Shown in pieces: positions 36,686 to 45,984 of a stretch of DNA of 64,000 nt. Both the position numbers and the translations under genes were made by a program. Below the pieces are notes generated by a model that did no database searches, was not told where the DNA came from, and was given only the letters and a program-made list of their open reading frames with translations. The first letter of the stretch is position 1; each line of letters begins with the position of its first letter. Source of the DNA: Phototrophicus methaneseepsis (GTDB lineage: Bacteria > Chloroflexota > Anaerolineae > Aggregatilineales > Phototrophicaceae); contig NZ_CP062983.1 in assembly GCF_015500095.1 (NCBI RefSeq), positions 1,550,001 through 1,614,000 on the forward strand, given 5' to 3'.

Positions 36686-38593
36686 ATGTTTAGCCGCCGC
36701 CTACGCTATTTATTCACAGTCCTTATATCTGTTGTGCTGGCCCTGACCGCACAGCCAACCTTCGCACAGGATGCCTCTTACCCTGGCAAACCTTCCTGGT
36801 GGGAATCTTCTATTCGTCTGATTGGCAGCAAACCGGACCATCGGCAGCGCCTCTGGTTCACGGCCTCTCAGGCAGGCAATTATCGCATCAAAATTTGGTG
36901 GGGGCAGGATATTGACCCAGATGGCACCCGCTCTTTTGACTGCGGCACAGGGGAATGCCAGACGGGTGAAACGGGTCATGTCACGCTCAATGGTACGACG
37001 CCCGATGCAGCCATTTACAGCATCGCTGATGGGCGTAGGGGTTGGTATTTAGGCTATACAGAAATTGAAAAGACGCTAGCTGTGGGTGATGCGATTTATG
37101 CTATTTATGGCAGCATGGAATACTCAATTAATGTTTATGTCGAAGTGCAATTGATACCGCCAGAAGCCACACCAGCACCCCCTATCATGCCTTCATTTAG
37201 CTGTGTGATGCCGAACACGGTCGGCCTGGAATGGGGCTATTATTACCTGCATGAGGTTAAACCACAGAATCGTATCGTCCATGTGAAGCACGAAGGCATT
37301 GTTATTTCGCCCTTAGCCTATGCGCAGGATTGGGAGAATGACGGCTTGCCGCATCCCATCTTGGATGAAGAGGGCCATATCCTGATGACGTTCACTATCA
37401 CTTATCATTATGATGAACAGGGGTCTATTGGCTATGTGGAGTGTGCACTGCCCCAGCCAGAATTATCACAACGTGGGCCACAGGTAAGCCCATCACAAAC
37501 GCAATCTCCGCAGCCGATGAGCACCTTCACTGCAACAAGTCTCCCTGTCGTCAGTACGCCTGTTGTGCAGCAGCCCTATAGCTGTTCCAGCCAGGAGACG
37601 ATTGTCAGCACAGCTTACGATCCCCAGCTTTATGATGTCATGGCGAAATCTACAGATGATGAACCACAAAAGATGTGGGAATTGGTCCGCTATGATGTGA
37701 TTGATGAGGATGGCGAGCAGGTTGTCGTCTTAAGTGACATCCTGACGGAAGGCGCTCGTTATGATGATGTGTACTTCAGGGAAGTTGTCAGCCTGGAGCC
37801 AACGCAGAACTGCATTATTGCAACGATTGCAACGCCTATAGAAACGCGCACATCAGAAGAAACAGCACCGCGTAAAGTGTATTTCATGGATTATGGCGGT
37901 TATCTGCTGAGTACGCTGGAGGGCGAGCAGTATGATTATGTGCATGTCGAGTGGACGGCAAATTATACGGTCATTGCTGTTCGTCGTGAGCAGCAGCCTG
38001 ATGGCACATGGAGCGATCCGCGTGCTTACCTGACAGACCGGACGGGCAGCTTCTGGGTGCCGCTTGGCGAGGGAACGAGCCACCAGAGCTTGATCAACAG
38101 CCGCACAGGCGAGCCAATCATTGCGTACACAACGCTGCATCATACTCTGGCCTTTATGACCCTGCGCTACCACGAAGTTGATCATACCTGGGATACGGGC
38201 CTGGCGAGTGACCGCGCTGAATGGATACCGGATGGCAGTGGTATCTTCATCAAAACGCAGGATACATATCATATGCTGGTGTTTGATAACACGCCGGATA
38301 CGCTCTATACAGAGACGTTTGAAGCCATCGACCTAGCAATTGACCCGGATAACGATGGTGATGCGATCGTCAGCACACCGACTATGCAAACGTCTTCGGA
38401 ACCGATCCCGGAATTAAACCGCCTGGAATTGGAAGTTGACCCCGTTGCTCTGCCAATCAACTCCGACTGGGTGGACCCGCAGCATGGTATCTATGAGGCT
38501 AACCCGGTCCCGATCTTCAACTTCCTGAATGCATTGCGCATTGCCAATCAGGCTGATGAGATCAAATACGCTCGCTTTAAAATGGACCGATAA
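36686..38593 (+). CDS. Secreted protein of unknown function
   Basis: 635 residues from ATG 36686, chosen because AAGGAGAG lies upstream and a clean signal peptide follows (FSRRLRYLF, hydrophobic core, TFAQ-DA cleavage near residue 28). An N-terminal beta-rich domain (about 30-155; WWESSIRLIGSKPDHRQRL, four cysteines or fewer) is followed by a short Pro/Thr/Ser linker, a second domain, another Pro/Ser linker (about 265-305) and a C-terminal domain of repeated strand-like segments (about 320-590) resembling a beta-propeller. No family recognised. The linkers suggest a modular extracellular protein. Confidence 0.75.
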   Translation: MFSRRLRYLFTVLISVVLALTAQPTFAQDASYPGKPSWWESSIRLIGSKPDHRQRLWFTASQAGNYRIKIWWGQDIDPDGTRSFDCGTGECQTGETGHVTLNGTTPDAAIYSIADGRRGWYLGYTEIEKTLAVGDAIYAIYGSMEYSINVYVEVQLIPPEATPAPPIMPSFSCVMPNTVGLEWGYYYLHEVKPQNRIVHVKHEGIVISPLAYAQDWENDGLPHPILDEEGHILMTFTITYHYDEQGSIGYVECALPQPELSQRGPQVSPSQTQSPQPMSTFTATSLPVVSTPVVQQPYSCSSQETIVSTAYDPQLYDVMAKSTDDEPQKMWELVRYDVIDEDGEQVVVLSDILTEGARYDDVYFREVVSLEPTQNCIIATIATPIETRTSEETAPRKVYFMDYGGYLLSTLEGEQYDYVHVEWTANYTVIAVRREQQPDGTWSDPRAYLTDRTGSFWVPLGEGTSHQSLINSRTGEPIIAYTTLHHTLAFMTLRYHEVDHTWDTGLASDRAEWIPDGSGIFIKTQDTYHMLVFDNTPDTLYTETFEAIDLAIDPDNDGDAIVSTPTMQTSSEPIPELNRLELEVDPVALPINSDWVDPQHGIYEANPVPIFNFLNALRIANQADEIKYARFKMDR

Positions 38594-38646
38594 GCGGGTT
38601 GGTATCGTCAGTCAAAGGTGCTTCTACGCTATAATAGATTCAACAG

Positions 38647-38678
38647 ACATGTAGATGGTCAGCAGGCCATCTACATGT
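38647..38678. terminator. 12-bp perfect inverted repeat
   Basis: ACATGTAGATGG / CCATCTACATGT with an eight-base loop, 54 bp past the secreted-protein stop and 67 bp before the isomerase start. The tail GTGTTTATCTT is only weakly T-rich, so a terminator or an operator are both possible. Confidence 0.6.
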
Positions 38679-38744
38679 GTTTATCTTGCTGTGGACCCAT
38701 GGGTTTACTTAATAACTTATTCTGAAAACAGAAGGGATTTAGCA

Positions 38745-39305
38745 ATGGCTTTATCACGCGCGGAAGTCAAAAAGTGGCAGCAGGTCGCCCTGGAATACCT
38801 GGAAAAAGCAGGGATTGTCTTGACGGAGGACGAGAAACAGCAGATCGAGATTGCTGACCTGGGATTGAATGAGTATGAACAGACCGGGTTAGCGCTGGTT
38901 GTGTATTATAACGATGAGCTATATTGCGCCAAAGAACTGATCCTCATGCCACACCAGACCTGCCCCCAGCACAAACACCCACCTGTGCCGGAACTCAACT
39001 ATATCGGTAAGCAAGAGACATTCCGCTGCCGTTGGGGTGAGGTCTACTTATATGTTGAAGGTGACCCGGCTGCTAACCCCGTCGCCCAACCACCACAAAA
39101 TCGCAAAGAAACCTATACGGTCTGGCACGAAATTGTGCTCAAACCGGGTGAACAATACACAATTCCGCCGCAGACATGGCACTGGTTCCAGGGTGGGCCG
39201 GATGGCGCTGTCGTGAGTGAGTTCAGCACTCGCAGCCTGGATGAATATGATCTCTTTACGGATGTGGACATTCAGCGTGTGCCGGAGATCATTGATGAGC
39301 TATAG
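38745..39305 (+). CDS. D-lyxose isomerase-like cupin
   Basis: 186 residues from ATG 38745, with GAAGGGA upstream; an in-frame extension back to 38655 lacks a ribosome-binding site. Cupin fold with metal ligands in PHQTCPQHKHPPVPE and PPQTWHWFQGG, a pattern of the D-lyxose ketol-isomerase family, which interconverts D-lyxose/D-xylulose and D-mannose/D-fructose. NamZ follows 30 bases after its stop, suggesting an operon. Confidence 0.82.
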   Translation: MALSRAEVKKWQQVALEYLEKAGIVLTEDEKQQIEIADLGLNEYEQTGLALVVYYNDELYCAKELILMPHQTCPQHKHPPVPELNYIGKQETFRCRWGEVYLYVEGDPAANPVAQPPQNRKETYTVWHEIVLKPGEQYTIPPQTWHWFQGGPDGAVVSEFSTRSLDEYDLFTDVDIQRVPEIIDEL

Positions 39306-39335
39306 CGTGAATACGGGCCGTTGAAAGGGCGTGTC

Positions 39336-40523
39336 ATGGAAGGCAGCAGTACTGTACACACGGGCATTGAGGTTTTGCGAGAAGGCAGCTTTGGGGCCCT
39401 GGCTGGGCAGCGTGTGGGGTTGCTAACCAATCCTAGCGCTGTGGATCGCCAATTCATCAGCACATATGACATCCTCTCGCAAGCCGCCAACGTGGATTTA
39501 GTCGCACTCTATGGCCCGGAACATGGTTTTGCCGCGGCTGCGCCTGATGCGGCTGCTGTCGAAAGCACGCGTGATGGCAAAACGGGCTTGCCCGTCTATA
39601 GCTTATATGGTCAAACGCTGCGCCCGACCCGTGACATGCTGCATGACGTGGATGTACTCGTCTGTGATATCCAGGATATTGGCGCGCGCTTTTATACTTA
39701 TCTCTGGACGCTCTCTTATATCCTTGAAGCCTGTGGTGAGTATGGCGTCGATGTCGTGATTCTGGATCGTCCGAATCCGCTGGGGGATACTGTCGCGGGG
39801 CCACCTCTTGAGCCGAACTTTACGTCATTTGTGGGTCGTTACAATTTGCCGATACAGCATGGCATGACGTTGGGCGAACTGGCCCAGATGATCAACGGCG
39901 AGTGGAACCGTTATCCGGCAAATCTGCGCGTCATTCAGTGTGAAGGCTGGGTGCGTCAGATGACGTGGGATGCTACAGGGCTGCCTTTTGTGACGACATC
40001 CCCGGCGATACCGCACGCCTCGACGGTGATGCAGTATCCAGGGGCTTGCCTGATTGAAGGGACGACGCTATCAGAAGGGCGCGGGACGGCCTTACCCTTC
40101 GAAGTTGTTGGCGCGCCTTATATCGATGGGGCACGGTTGGCAGAGGTGCTCAATGAACAGCAGCATCCCGGTGTGCGCTTCCGGCCACATGCTTTCTTGC
40201 CCACGAGCAGCAAATTCGCCGGTACGACCTGCTATGGCGTCCAGGCCCATATTACGGATACAGCGCGCTTCCTGCCAATTGAAACATGGTTGGCTGTGAT
40301 CATCGCTGTGCGGCGGTTATATCCGGATGGCTTTAACTGGCTGCCACTTTCTCAGGAGCAATATGAACGGGGGGATGTGCTGCACTTCGACCGTTTGATC
40401 GGCAGTGATACGCCCCGCCTCATGATTGAGGATGGCGCGTCACTCGATGAAATAACGGCTGGCTGGAGCGACTTTTGCGCTGAATTCCAGGCCGAGCGCC
40501 AGATTTACCTGCTCTACGATTAA
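39336..40523 (+). CDS. namZ: NamZ-like exo-beta-N-acetylmuramidase (DUF1343, GH171)
   Basis: 395 residues from ATG 39336 (AAAGGG six bases upstream; TTG 39321 less likely). DUF1343 segments are clear: GQRVGLLTNPSAVD, LVALYGPEHGF, GLPVYSLYG, DVLVCDIQDIGARFYTYLWTL, VILDRPNPLGG-like VVILDRPNPLGD, and YPGACLIEGTTLSEGRGTALPFE. Family members release MurNAc from the non-reducing end of peptidoglycan fragments. No signal peptide is seen, so it probably acts on imported muro-oligosaccharides. With NagA next to it, cell-wall recycling or scavenging is likely. Confidence 0.92.
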   Translation: MEGSSTVHTGIEVLREGSFGALAGQRVGLLTNPSAVDRQFISTYDILSQAANVDLVALYGPEHGFAAAAPDAAAVESTRDGKTGLPVYSLYGQTLRPTRDMLHDVDVLVCDIQDIGARFYTYLWTLSYILEACGEYGVDVVILDRPNPLGDTVAGPPLEPNFTSFVGRYNLPIQHGMTLGELAQMINGEWNRYPANLRVIQCEGWVRQMTWDATGLPFVTTSPAIPHASTVMQYPGACLIEGTTLSEGRGTALPFEVVGAPYIDGARLAEVLNEQQHPGVRFRPHAFLPTSSKFAGTTCYGVQAHITDTARFLPIETWLAVIIAVRRLYPDGFNWLPLSQEQYERGDVLHFDRLIGSDTPRLMIEDGASLDEITAGWSDFCAEFQAERQIYLLYD

Positions 40524-40525
40524 AG

Positions 40526-40567
40526 CCTGTATCGGGGGCATCTTGCATGTGGTGCCCCTGATACAGG
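40526..40567. terminator. Bidirectional hairpin between namZ and nagA
   Basis: 15-bp stem CCTGTATCGGGGGCA / TGCCCCTGATACAGG (one G-T) with a 12-base loop between convergent genes; no long T-run. Confidence 0.82.
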
Positions 40568-40586
40568 GCCTTCTCGCCAAAGCTTC

Positions 40587-41744
40587 TTATGATTCAGCCT
40601 GATAGACAATGCGCCCTTCGGCCATGGTCAGGCGGACGTTGATGTCATCATCGACCAGCACAATGTCGGCATCTTTGCCTACTTCCAGGCTGCCCTTACG
40701 ATCAGAGACGCCAATGGACTGTGCAGCGTTCAGGCTGCTGCACCGCCAGATAACCTCTAATGGCTCGCCAGTGACTTGCAGCCAGTTGCGCAGCGCCCGG
40801 TCCATCGTCAGGGAACTCCCGGCCAGGGTGCCGCTCGTTAAGTGGATGGCCCCATCGCGCACCACGACTTGGCGGCCAGCATCTTCGTAGGTGCCATCTG
40901 GCAACCCCGCGACGCGCACGGCATCTGTGATGAGCACAACGCGATCTGGCCCTTTGGCCGCATAGAGGATTTTCGTGGCTGTGGGATGCACATGAATCGT
41001 ATCTGCGATGATCTCACAGAAGACCTCTGGACGTACCATCACAGCGCCCAGACCACCCGGTTCACGATGATGCAGGCCAACCATGGCATTAAATGTATGG
41101 GTGGCGTGTGTCACACCCCGGTCGATGCCTGCCATCATCTGGTCATGAGTGGCGTTGGTATGAGCTGCTGAAACTGTGATGCCCCGGCGACGGCATTCTT
41201 CAATTAACCAGAAATTTTCTTCATATTCCGGCGCTAAAGAGAGCAGCCGAATAACGCCAGCATCCAGGAAGGCTGTCGCCTCCTCCTGATCTGCACGGCG
41301 CACGTATTCTTCAAGTTGTGCCCCACGTTTAGAAACATCCAGATAGGGCCCTTCCAGGTGCACGCCCAGGATTGTCGCACCATCTGACTGGGGACCCTGC
41401 ATTTCCGCGATGTGGTCTAGCGTGGCCTGGATGCGCTCGCGGGAATCTGTCCATGTGGTAGGGAGGTAGCTGGTGACGCCATGCTGGGCATAGAAGCGTG
41501 CCATCGCGCGGGTCGCATCAGGATCATTATCCATAGCTTCGTAGCCGATAGCCCCATGCACATGCACATCAATAAAGCCAGGGAGGAGCGTTAGCCCCTG
41601 TGCGTCAATGCGGTTGATGTTATCAAAGGATGGTGCCTGCCCGTGCCCCATCGCCAGGATCGTCTTTTCGTCTACGAGCAGCCAGCCTGTTTCCCAGGTG
41701 CGGCTTGGCCCGATGATGCGTCCATTTTCAAATAAAGTGGTCAT
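40587..41744 (-). CDS. nagA: N-acetylglucosamine-6-phosphate deacetylase
   Basis: 385 residues from ATG 41744 (GGAG upstream). A longer in-frame reading to 41942 crosses the terminator of the upstream operon and is rejected. Amidohydrolase motifs: GFIDVHVHG, HLEGPYLD, SAAHTNATHDQ, THTFNAM and the catalytic aspartate in LITDAVRVAG. It removes acetate from GlcNAc-6-phosphate in the cytosol, feeding glucosamine-6-phosphate to glycolysis or cell-wall synthesis. NagB is not in view. Confidence 0.94.
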   Translation of the reverse strand: MTTLFENGRIIGPSRTWETGWLLVDEKTILAMGHGQAPSFDNINRIDAQGLTLLPGFIDVHVHGAIGYEAMDNDPDATRAMARFYAQHGVTSYLPTTWTDSRERIQATLDHIAEMQGPQSDGATILGVHLEGPYLDVSKRGAQLEEYVRRADQEEATAFLDAGVIRLLSLAPEYEENFWLIEECRRRGITVSAAHTNATHDQMMAGIDRGVTHATHTFNAMVGLHHREPGGLGAVMVRPEVFCEIIADTIHVHPTATKILYAAKGPDRVVLITDAVRVAGLPDGTYEDAGRQVVVRDGAIHLTSGTLAGSSLTMDRALRNWLQVTGEPLEVIWRCSSLNAAQSIGVSDRKGSLEVGKDADIVLVDDDINVRLTMAEGRIVYQAES

Positions 41745-41904
41745 AATGCTCCAATGGGGCGCGTGAGGTGGATCAATCAAAGGCTCAACGGGCCTTATCG
41801 CTGCCCTGCTGAACAGCCACAGCTTACGCCCAACATGTAGGAGTTTCCAGGGCGGATTGAGTTCATCAGCATAGGTCGATTCATCAGGGAGAAAGCCTAT
41901 CAGC

Positions 41905-41937
41905 AAAAAGGACAACATCGCATGAGATGGTGTCCTT
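41905..41937 (-). terminator. Intrinsic terminator of the second ABC operon
   Basis: On the minus strand AAGGACACCATC pairs with GATGTTGTCCTT (one mismatch) and runs into TTTTT. It lies just past the DppF-type ATPase stop, separating that operon from nagA. Confidence 0.85.
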
Positions 41938-42001
41938 GTCACGTTTACAGATGTGTTTACGTGTTGCTTTGATGCGCTTTAATCGCTTTTTCTTGAGCGG
42001 C

Positions 42002-42820
42002 TCAGACGCCAACAGGCTCATGGGCCCGGTGAAGGCGTGGTACATCCGCCAGCAAACGCCGTGTATATTCGTGCTGTGGGTTGTTTAATACCTCAGCCGT
42101 TGGCCCTTGCTCGACCAATTCACCTTTATACATCACAAGGAGGCGGTCACTGACGTAATTCGCCTGCCCCAGATCATGCGTGATGAAGATGATGCTCATG
42201 TTATGGCGCTTCTGGAGGGCTAAGAGCAGGTTCAGGACGGTCACGCGCAGCGAGGCATCCAACATACTGGTTGGCTCATCCGCGATGAGGAGTTCTGGCT
42301 CGACGGTTAGCGCCCGTGCGATCATCACGCGTTGGAGCTGCCCGCCTGAAAGTTGATGCGGCCACTTTTTGAGGATGTCGCTTGGCTCAAGGCCGACTTC
42401 CAGCAGGGAGTTTTCAATACGCTCCTGCACTTCTTTGTTGGTAAGTGTGCGGTCCAATACATTTAGCGATTTCGCAAGCGTCCGGCGGATGGAATAAAAT
42501 TGGTTAAACGCTGCGAAAGAATCCTGAAAGGCCCCCTGCACCACCTGCCAATATTTTTTGAGGTCTCCATGGTTGTGATAAGACAGGACGTCTTTGCCCT
42601 GTACCCGGATCTCACCAGAGGTTGTATCCAGTAAGCGCAGCAAAAGCCGTGCCAATGTGGATTTACCGCTGCCGCTCTCGCCGACGATAGCCACAACTTC
42701 GCCTTTGTACAGGTCAAAGGAGACGTTATCAACAGCACGTACGATATGATCGCCCGCGCCGAAGGTGCGCGATAAATTGCGAACTTCCAGAAGCGGAGAT
42801 TGTCTATTTTGTGTCGTCAT
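42002..42820 (-). CDS. ABC transporter ATPase, DppF/OppF type
   Basis: 272 residues from ATG 42820, AGGAGG seven bases upstream and overlapping the previous stop by one base (TGATG); ATG 42823 is an alternative. Walker A GESGSGKST, signature LSGGQLQRVMIARAL, Walker B LLIADEPTSMLD. It lacks the long cysteine-bearing C-terminal domain of the other DppF here and ends soon after the NNPQHEYTRRLL segment. Last gene of the second importer. Confidence 0.93.
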   Translation of the reverse strand: MTTQNRQSPLLEVRNLSRTFGAGDHIVRAVDNVSFDLYKGEVVAIVGESGSGKSTLARLLLRLLDTTSGEIRVQGKDVLSYHNHGDLKKYWQVVQGAFQDSFAAFNQFYSIRRTLAKSLNVLDRTLTNKEVQERIENSLLEVGLEPSDILKKWPHQLSGGQLQRVMIARALTVEPELLIADEPTSMLDASLRVTVLNLLLALQKRHNMSIIFITHDLGQANYVSDRLLVMYKGELVEQGPTAEVLNNPQHEYTRRLLADVPRLHRAHEPVGV

Positions 42821-43821
42821 CATCGTACCTCCTGAGCGAGGGCGCTGGCAGCCTCTTGTTTTTCCTGGACCCACCAGCACGTTGCGAATCGTTCTGGCTC
42901 GCCGACAACAGGCGGTTCTTCCCTTGTGCAAATATCCATGGCGTGTTTACAACGAGGATGGAAACGGCATCCGCTGGGTGGGTAGCGCAGATCCGGTGGT
43001 GCACCCGTAATCCCTTCGATCCGCTGTCCGCGTAGGGATGGGTCCAGATCAAGCGTCGCGCCGATCAGCGACTGCGTATAAGGATGTTGTGGCTTGTTAA
43101 CGATTTCTTCCGTTGTGCCGATCTCGACCAGTTCACCAGCGTACATCACGCCAATGCGATGGGCCAGGTTACTCAGCATGGGTAAATCGTGGGTGATATA
43201 GATAATCTGACGGATAACCTGCTGCTCTAACATGCGGTTCAGCAAGGTGATGAGCTGCCTCTGTGAGGAGACATCTAATGCAGAGGTCGGTTCATCCGCG
43301 ATCAACAGCTTCGGATTCAATAGTGTGGAGATGACTGTCACGACGCGTTGACGCATCCCGCCGCTGAGTTGGTGCGGATAGCTGTTGACAACGCGCACAG
43401 GCAGCCCCAACATTTCGAAGCGTTCCTGTGCCAGGCCGATTGCTTCCTTGGCTGGTGTATCCGGGTAATGCCCGCGGACCACATCCACGATGATGTCGCG
43501 GATGCGCGCGGTGGGGTTTAAGGAATTCATGGCGCGTTGTGGCAGCAGGGCCACTAGCTTACCATGCCAATCTTTCGGGATCTTTTTGGGGTCCGTCAGG
43601 TTAACCGTCGTCCCATCAATGATCATCTCGCCGCTTTTAATATTGAGGTTGCGGTCAGGCGTCAGCGATATGACCGATGCAAATGTCGATTTACCACAGC
43701 CGGATTCACCCACGATACCCAGCACTTCACCCTCATTGACTGTCAGTGAGACGTGATCCACTGCCCGGACTGCGGCGCCTGAACCTGTGATGTAATGAGC
43801 TTGAACGTTATTTACGATCAT
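42820..43821 (-). CDS. ABC transporter ATPase, DppD/OppD type
   Basis: 333 residues from ATG 43821 (AAAGG seven bases upstream); ATG 43839 would add six residues and is also possible. Walker A GESGCGKST, signature LSGGMRQRVVT, Walker B LLIADEPTSALD, and the C-terminal oligopeptide-transporter region with GAPPDLRYPPSGCRFHPRCKHAMDIC cysteines split over a short span. It powers the second family-5 importer with its DppF partner. Confidence 0.92.
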   Translation of the reverse strand: MIVNNVQAHYITGSGAAVRAVDHVSLTVNEGEVLGIVGESGCGKSTFASVISLTPDRNLNIKSGEMIIDGTTVNLTDPKKIPKDWHGKLVALLPQRAMNSLNPTARIRDIIVDVVRGHYPDTPAKEAIGLAQERFEMLGLPVRVVNSYPHQLSGGMRQRVVTVISTLLNPKLLIADEPTSALDVSSQRQLITLLNRMLEQQVIRQIIYITHDLPMLSNLAHRIGVMYAGELVEIGTTEEIVNKPQHPYTQSLIGATLDLDPSLRGQRIEGITGAPPDLRYPPSGCRFHPRCKHAMDICTREEPPVVGEPERFATCWWVQEKQEAASALAQEVR

Positions 43822-43884
43822 TTTTGTGCCTTTAACCATAATTTCTTATCTATAATTTTGTGTCTTCAACCAAGCTGATCGTAT

Positions 43885-44799
43885 TTAATTTTGTCTCAAG
43901 CGCGGGTTAAAGATGTCGTCAACGCTCGATTGCAACATGAAGAGCGAAAAAGCAATCAACGTCAGGAACAGCGTCGGCGGGATGAATGCCCACCACGCGC
44001 CCGTGCGGACGGATTCCCATAGCAAGGCCCACTGCAGCATAATACCCAGCGAGATACCTCGGTCGATACCCAGGCCCAGCATGCTCAGGGCTGCTTCTTG
44101 CAAAATGCCGGAGTTGAGCTGGAGTACAAAGGCCATCACGATATAAGAGAGCATATAAGGGATGATCTCCCATAAGATGAGGGGCAGCGTCCGCGTACCG
44201 GAAAGCCGCGCAACATCCACATGCTCACGGGTTCGCAGGCTGCTCGTCTGCGCGCGTACAGCACGAGCTGTCCACGGCCACGATGTCACCCCGATGATGA
44301 AGCCCATGACCCAAATAGATCGATGGCTGAATGCAATCGAGAGCAAAATCAGGATCACAATCGAAGGAATTGTGATGACGACATTGGTAAAGGCCATCAG
44401 CAGTTCTTCAACAATACCGCCTACATAACCTGCAACCGTCCCAATCAGCACGCCAATCAAGGTTGCAATGGTGCCCGCAATCAGGCCAACGGTGAGCGAG
44501 GTCTTGGTACCATGCATCAACTGTGTGAAGATGTCTCGGCCAAAGTTATCTGTACCCAACAATGCCGTTTGTGAAGGCGGATCATAGAGCAACCCCACAA
44601 TTTTGAGTGGATCTGGCCGGTTGAGGATAATCGGCCCAAAAACGCCGAACCCGATGAGGAATAACAACAGAATCAAACCGAATATAAAACGTGGCGTCAG
44701 GTTAAAATTATCCCTGAATGACCGCCACATCCCGGTTGGTGGTACGCCAGGTGTAGAAGCGGCGACGGCTTGTTCTTTGGACTTGGATAGAGTAGCCAT
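43885..44799 (-). CDS. ABC transporter permease, DppC type
   Basis: 304 residues, the normal DppC length. N-terminal membrane segment (FIFGLILLLFLIGFGVFG), then DPPSQTALLGTDNFGRDIF without any insertion, and five further membrane segments. The coupling loop reads EHVDVARLSGTRTL. AAGGAG before the ATG. Serves as the internal comparison for the insertion-bearing permease at 11000. Confidence 0.93.
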   Translation of the reverse strand: MATLSKSKEQAVAASTPGVPPTGMWRSFRDNFNLTPRFIFGLILLLFLIGFGVFGPIILNRPDPLKIVGLLYDPPSQTALLGTDNFGRDIFTQLMHGTKTSLTVGLIAGTIATLIGVLIGTVAGYVGGIVEELLMAFTNVVITIPSIVILILLSIAFSHRSIWVMGFIIGVTSWPWTARAVRAQTSSLRTREHVDVARLSGTRTLPLILWEIIPYMLSYIVMAFVLQLNSGILQEAALSMLGLGIDRGISLGIMLQWALLWESVRTGAWWAFIPPTLFLTLIAFSLFMLQSSVDDIFNPRLRQN

Positions 44800-44822
44800 G
44801 ATTTCTCCTTAACGTCACCCTT

Positions 44823-45839
44823 TTAACGATCACCCGTCGCTTTAGCCCGGATTCGTGGATCAATAAACCCATAGGCGATATCGACCAGGAAGTTTGCGAC
44901 CAATACAGCGATCATAATCAGCAAGGTAATGCCCTGTACAACCGGGTAGTCACTTTGCCGGATTGACGAAAATAACAGGCTGCCAATCCCCGGATACCCA
45001 AACACAATTTCCGTAATCAGCGCGCCACTGACGAGAGAGCCAATCGAAAGCGCCAGCCCTGTGATCTGCGGCAGCATCGCATTGCGGAAGATATAACCAA
45101 TCACGCGGTTATCATCGACGCCCAGGCTGCGCGAGAAGCGCACGTAATCGGCGTCAAGCTCATAAATAGACATGGCCCGCATACCGATAGCTTGCCCACC
45201 GATGAAGACGATGACCAACGATAAGAAGGGCAGCCAGTAGTGCTCCAGGGCGCTGCTAATAAACGACCAGCTTAAGTTGGGGGACATTGAATAGCTGTAG
45301 CCGCCACCTGCGGGGAAGATTTGCCAGTGAACAGCAAAAACATACAGCAAGATAATCGACAAACAATAGTACGGCATACTGGAAACAAACAGGAAGGAGG
45401 GGAACAGCGCCCGGTCGAACCAGCCCTTCTTATAAGCGGTTAGTGCGCCTAATAGGTTCCCTACAATCCAACCAATCAAAATAGCTGGTAGCTGCAGCAG
45501 GACTGTCCAGGGTAAGGCCTCCCCAATTAAGCTCTGGACACGTCGCGGCGATAGCGCAAACGATACGCCAAGATCACCGTGCGCCAGGCGATTCAGATAA
45601 ATGAGGAATTGTTCGCCAAAGGGTTTATCCAGGCCAAATTCTTCAATATAGGAGGCATAGATTTTTTGGAGTGATTCGCCACTGATGCCGCCCCCAGCCC
45701 CCATCTGGCCGACGATGACATCGACCGGGTTCCCTGGGATCAGCCGCGGCAGCAGGAAGTTGAGGATGAGCGCAACGAAAAACGCAATTAAAAACCAGAA
45801 GAACTTGTTTAATAGATACCTTTGAAATTTAGTAGTCAT
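44823..45839 (-). CDS. ABC transporter permease, DppB type
   Basis: 338 residues. N-terminal membrane segment, hallmark RLIPGNPVDVI, an extracytoplasmic loop and about five membrane helices, with coupling loop DYVRFSRSLGVDDNRV. AAAAGG upstream of the ATG. Forms the pore with the DppC-type subunit 23 bp downstream. Confidence 0.93.
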   Translation of the reverse strand: MTTKFQRYLLNKFFWFLIAFFVALILNFLLPRLIPGNPVDVIVGQMGAGGGISGESLQKIYASYIEEFGLDKPFGEQFLIYLNRLAHGDLGVSFALSPRRVQSLIGEALPWTVLLQLPAILIGWIVGNLLGALTAYKKGWFDRALFPSFLFVSSMPYYCLSIILLYVFAVHWQIFPAGGGYSYSMSPNLSWSFISSALEHYWLPFLSLVIVFIGGQAIGMRAMSIYELDADYVRFSRSLGVDDNRVIGYIFRNAMLPQITGLALSIGSLVSGALITEIVFGYPGIGSLLFSSIRQSDYPVVQGITLLIMIAVLVANFLVDIAYGFIDPRIRAKATGDR

Positions 45840-45933
45840 AATAAACCTTTTAAGGATGAGTCACCTATCCTAAAAATAGATCACTCACTTCTTTATCTAC
45901 GACGATACACCAATGTGATGCAAATCACCAAAT

Positions 45934-45957
45934 GAGTGGGCCCGTATGGGCCCACTC
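45934..45957 (-). other. Perfect GC hairpin between SBP and permease genes
   Basis: GAGTGGGCCC / GGGCCCACTC with a GTAT loop, 28 bp past the SBP stop. Very stable, with no long T-run; probably caps the SBP message 3' end or reduces read-through to the permeases. Confidence 0.8.
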
Positions 45958-45984
45958 TGGTGACGAGGTTGCTTATCGTCAGGC

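Noticed and set aside
41745-41942. 66-residue N-terminal extension of NagA
   Set aside because: Crosses the intrinsic terminator of the upstream operon; the NagA fold starts at the ATG at 41744.
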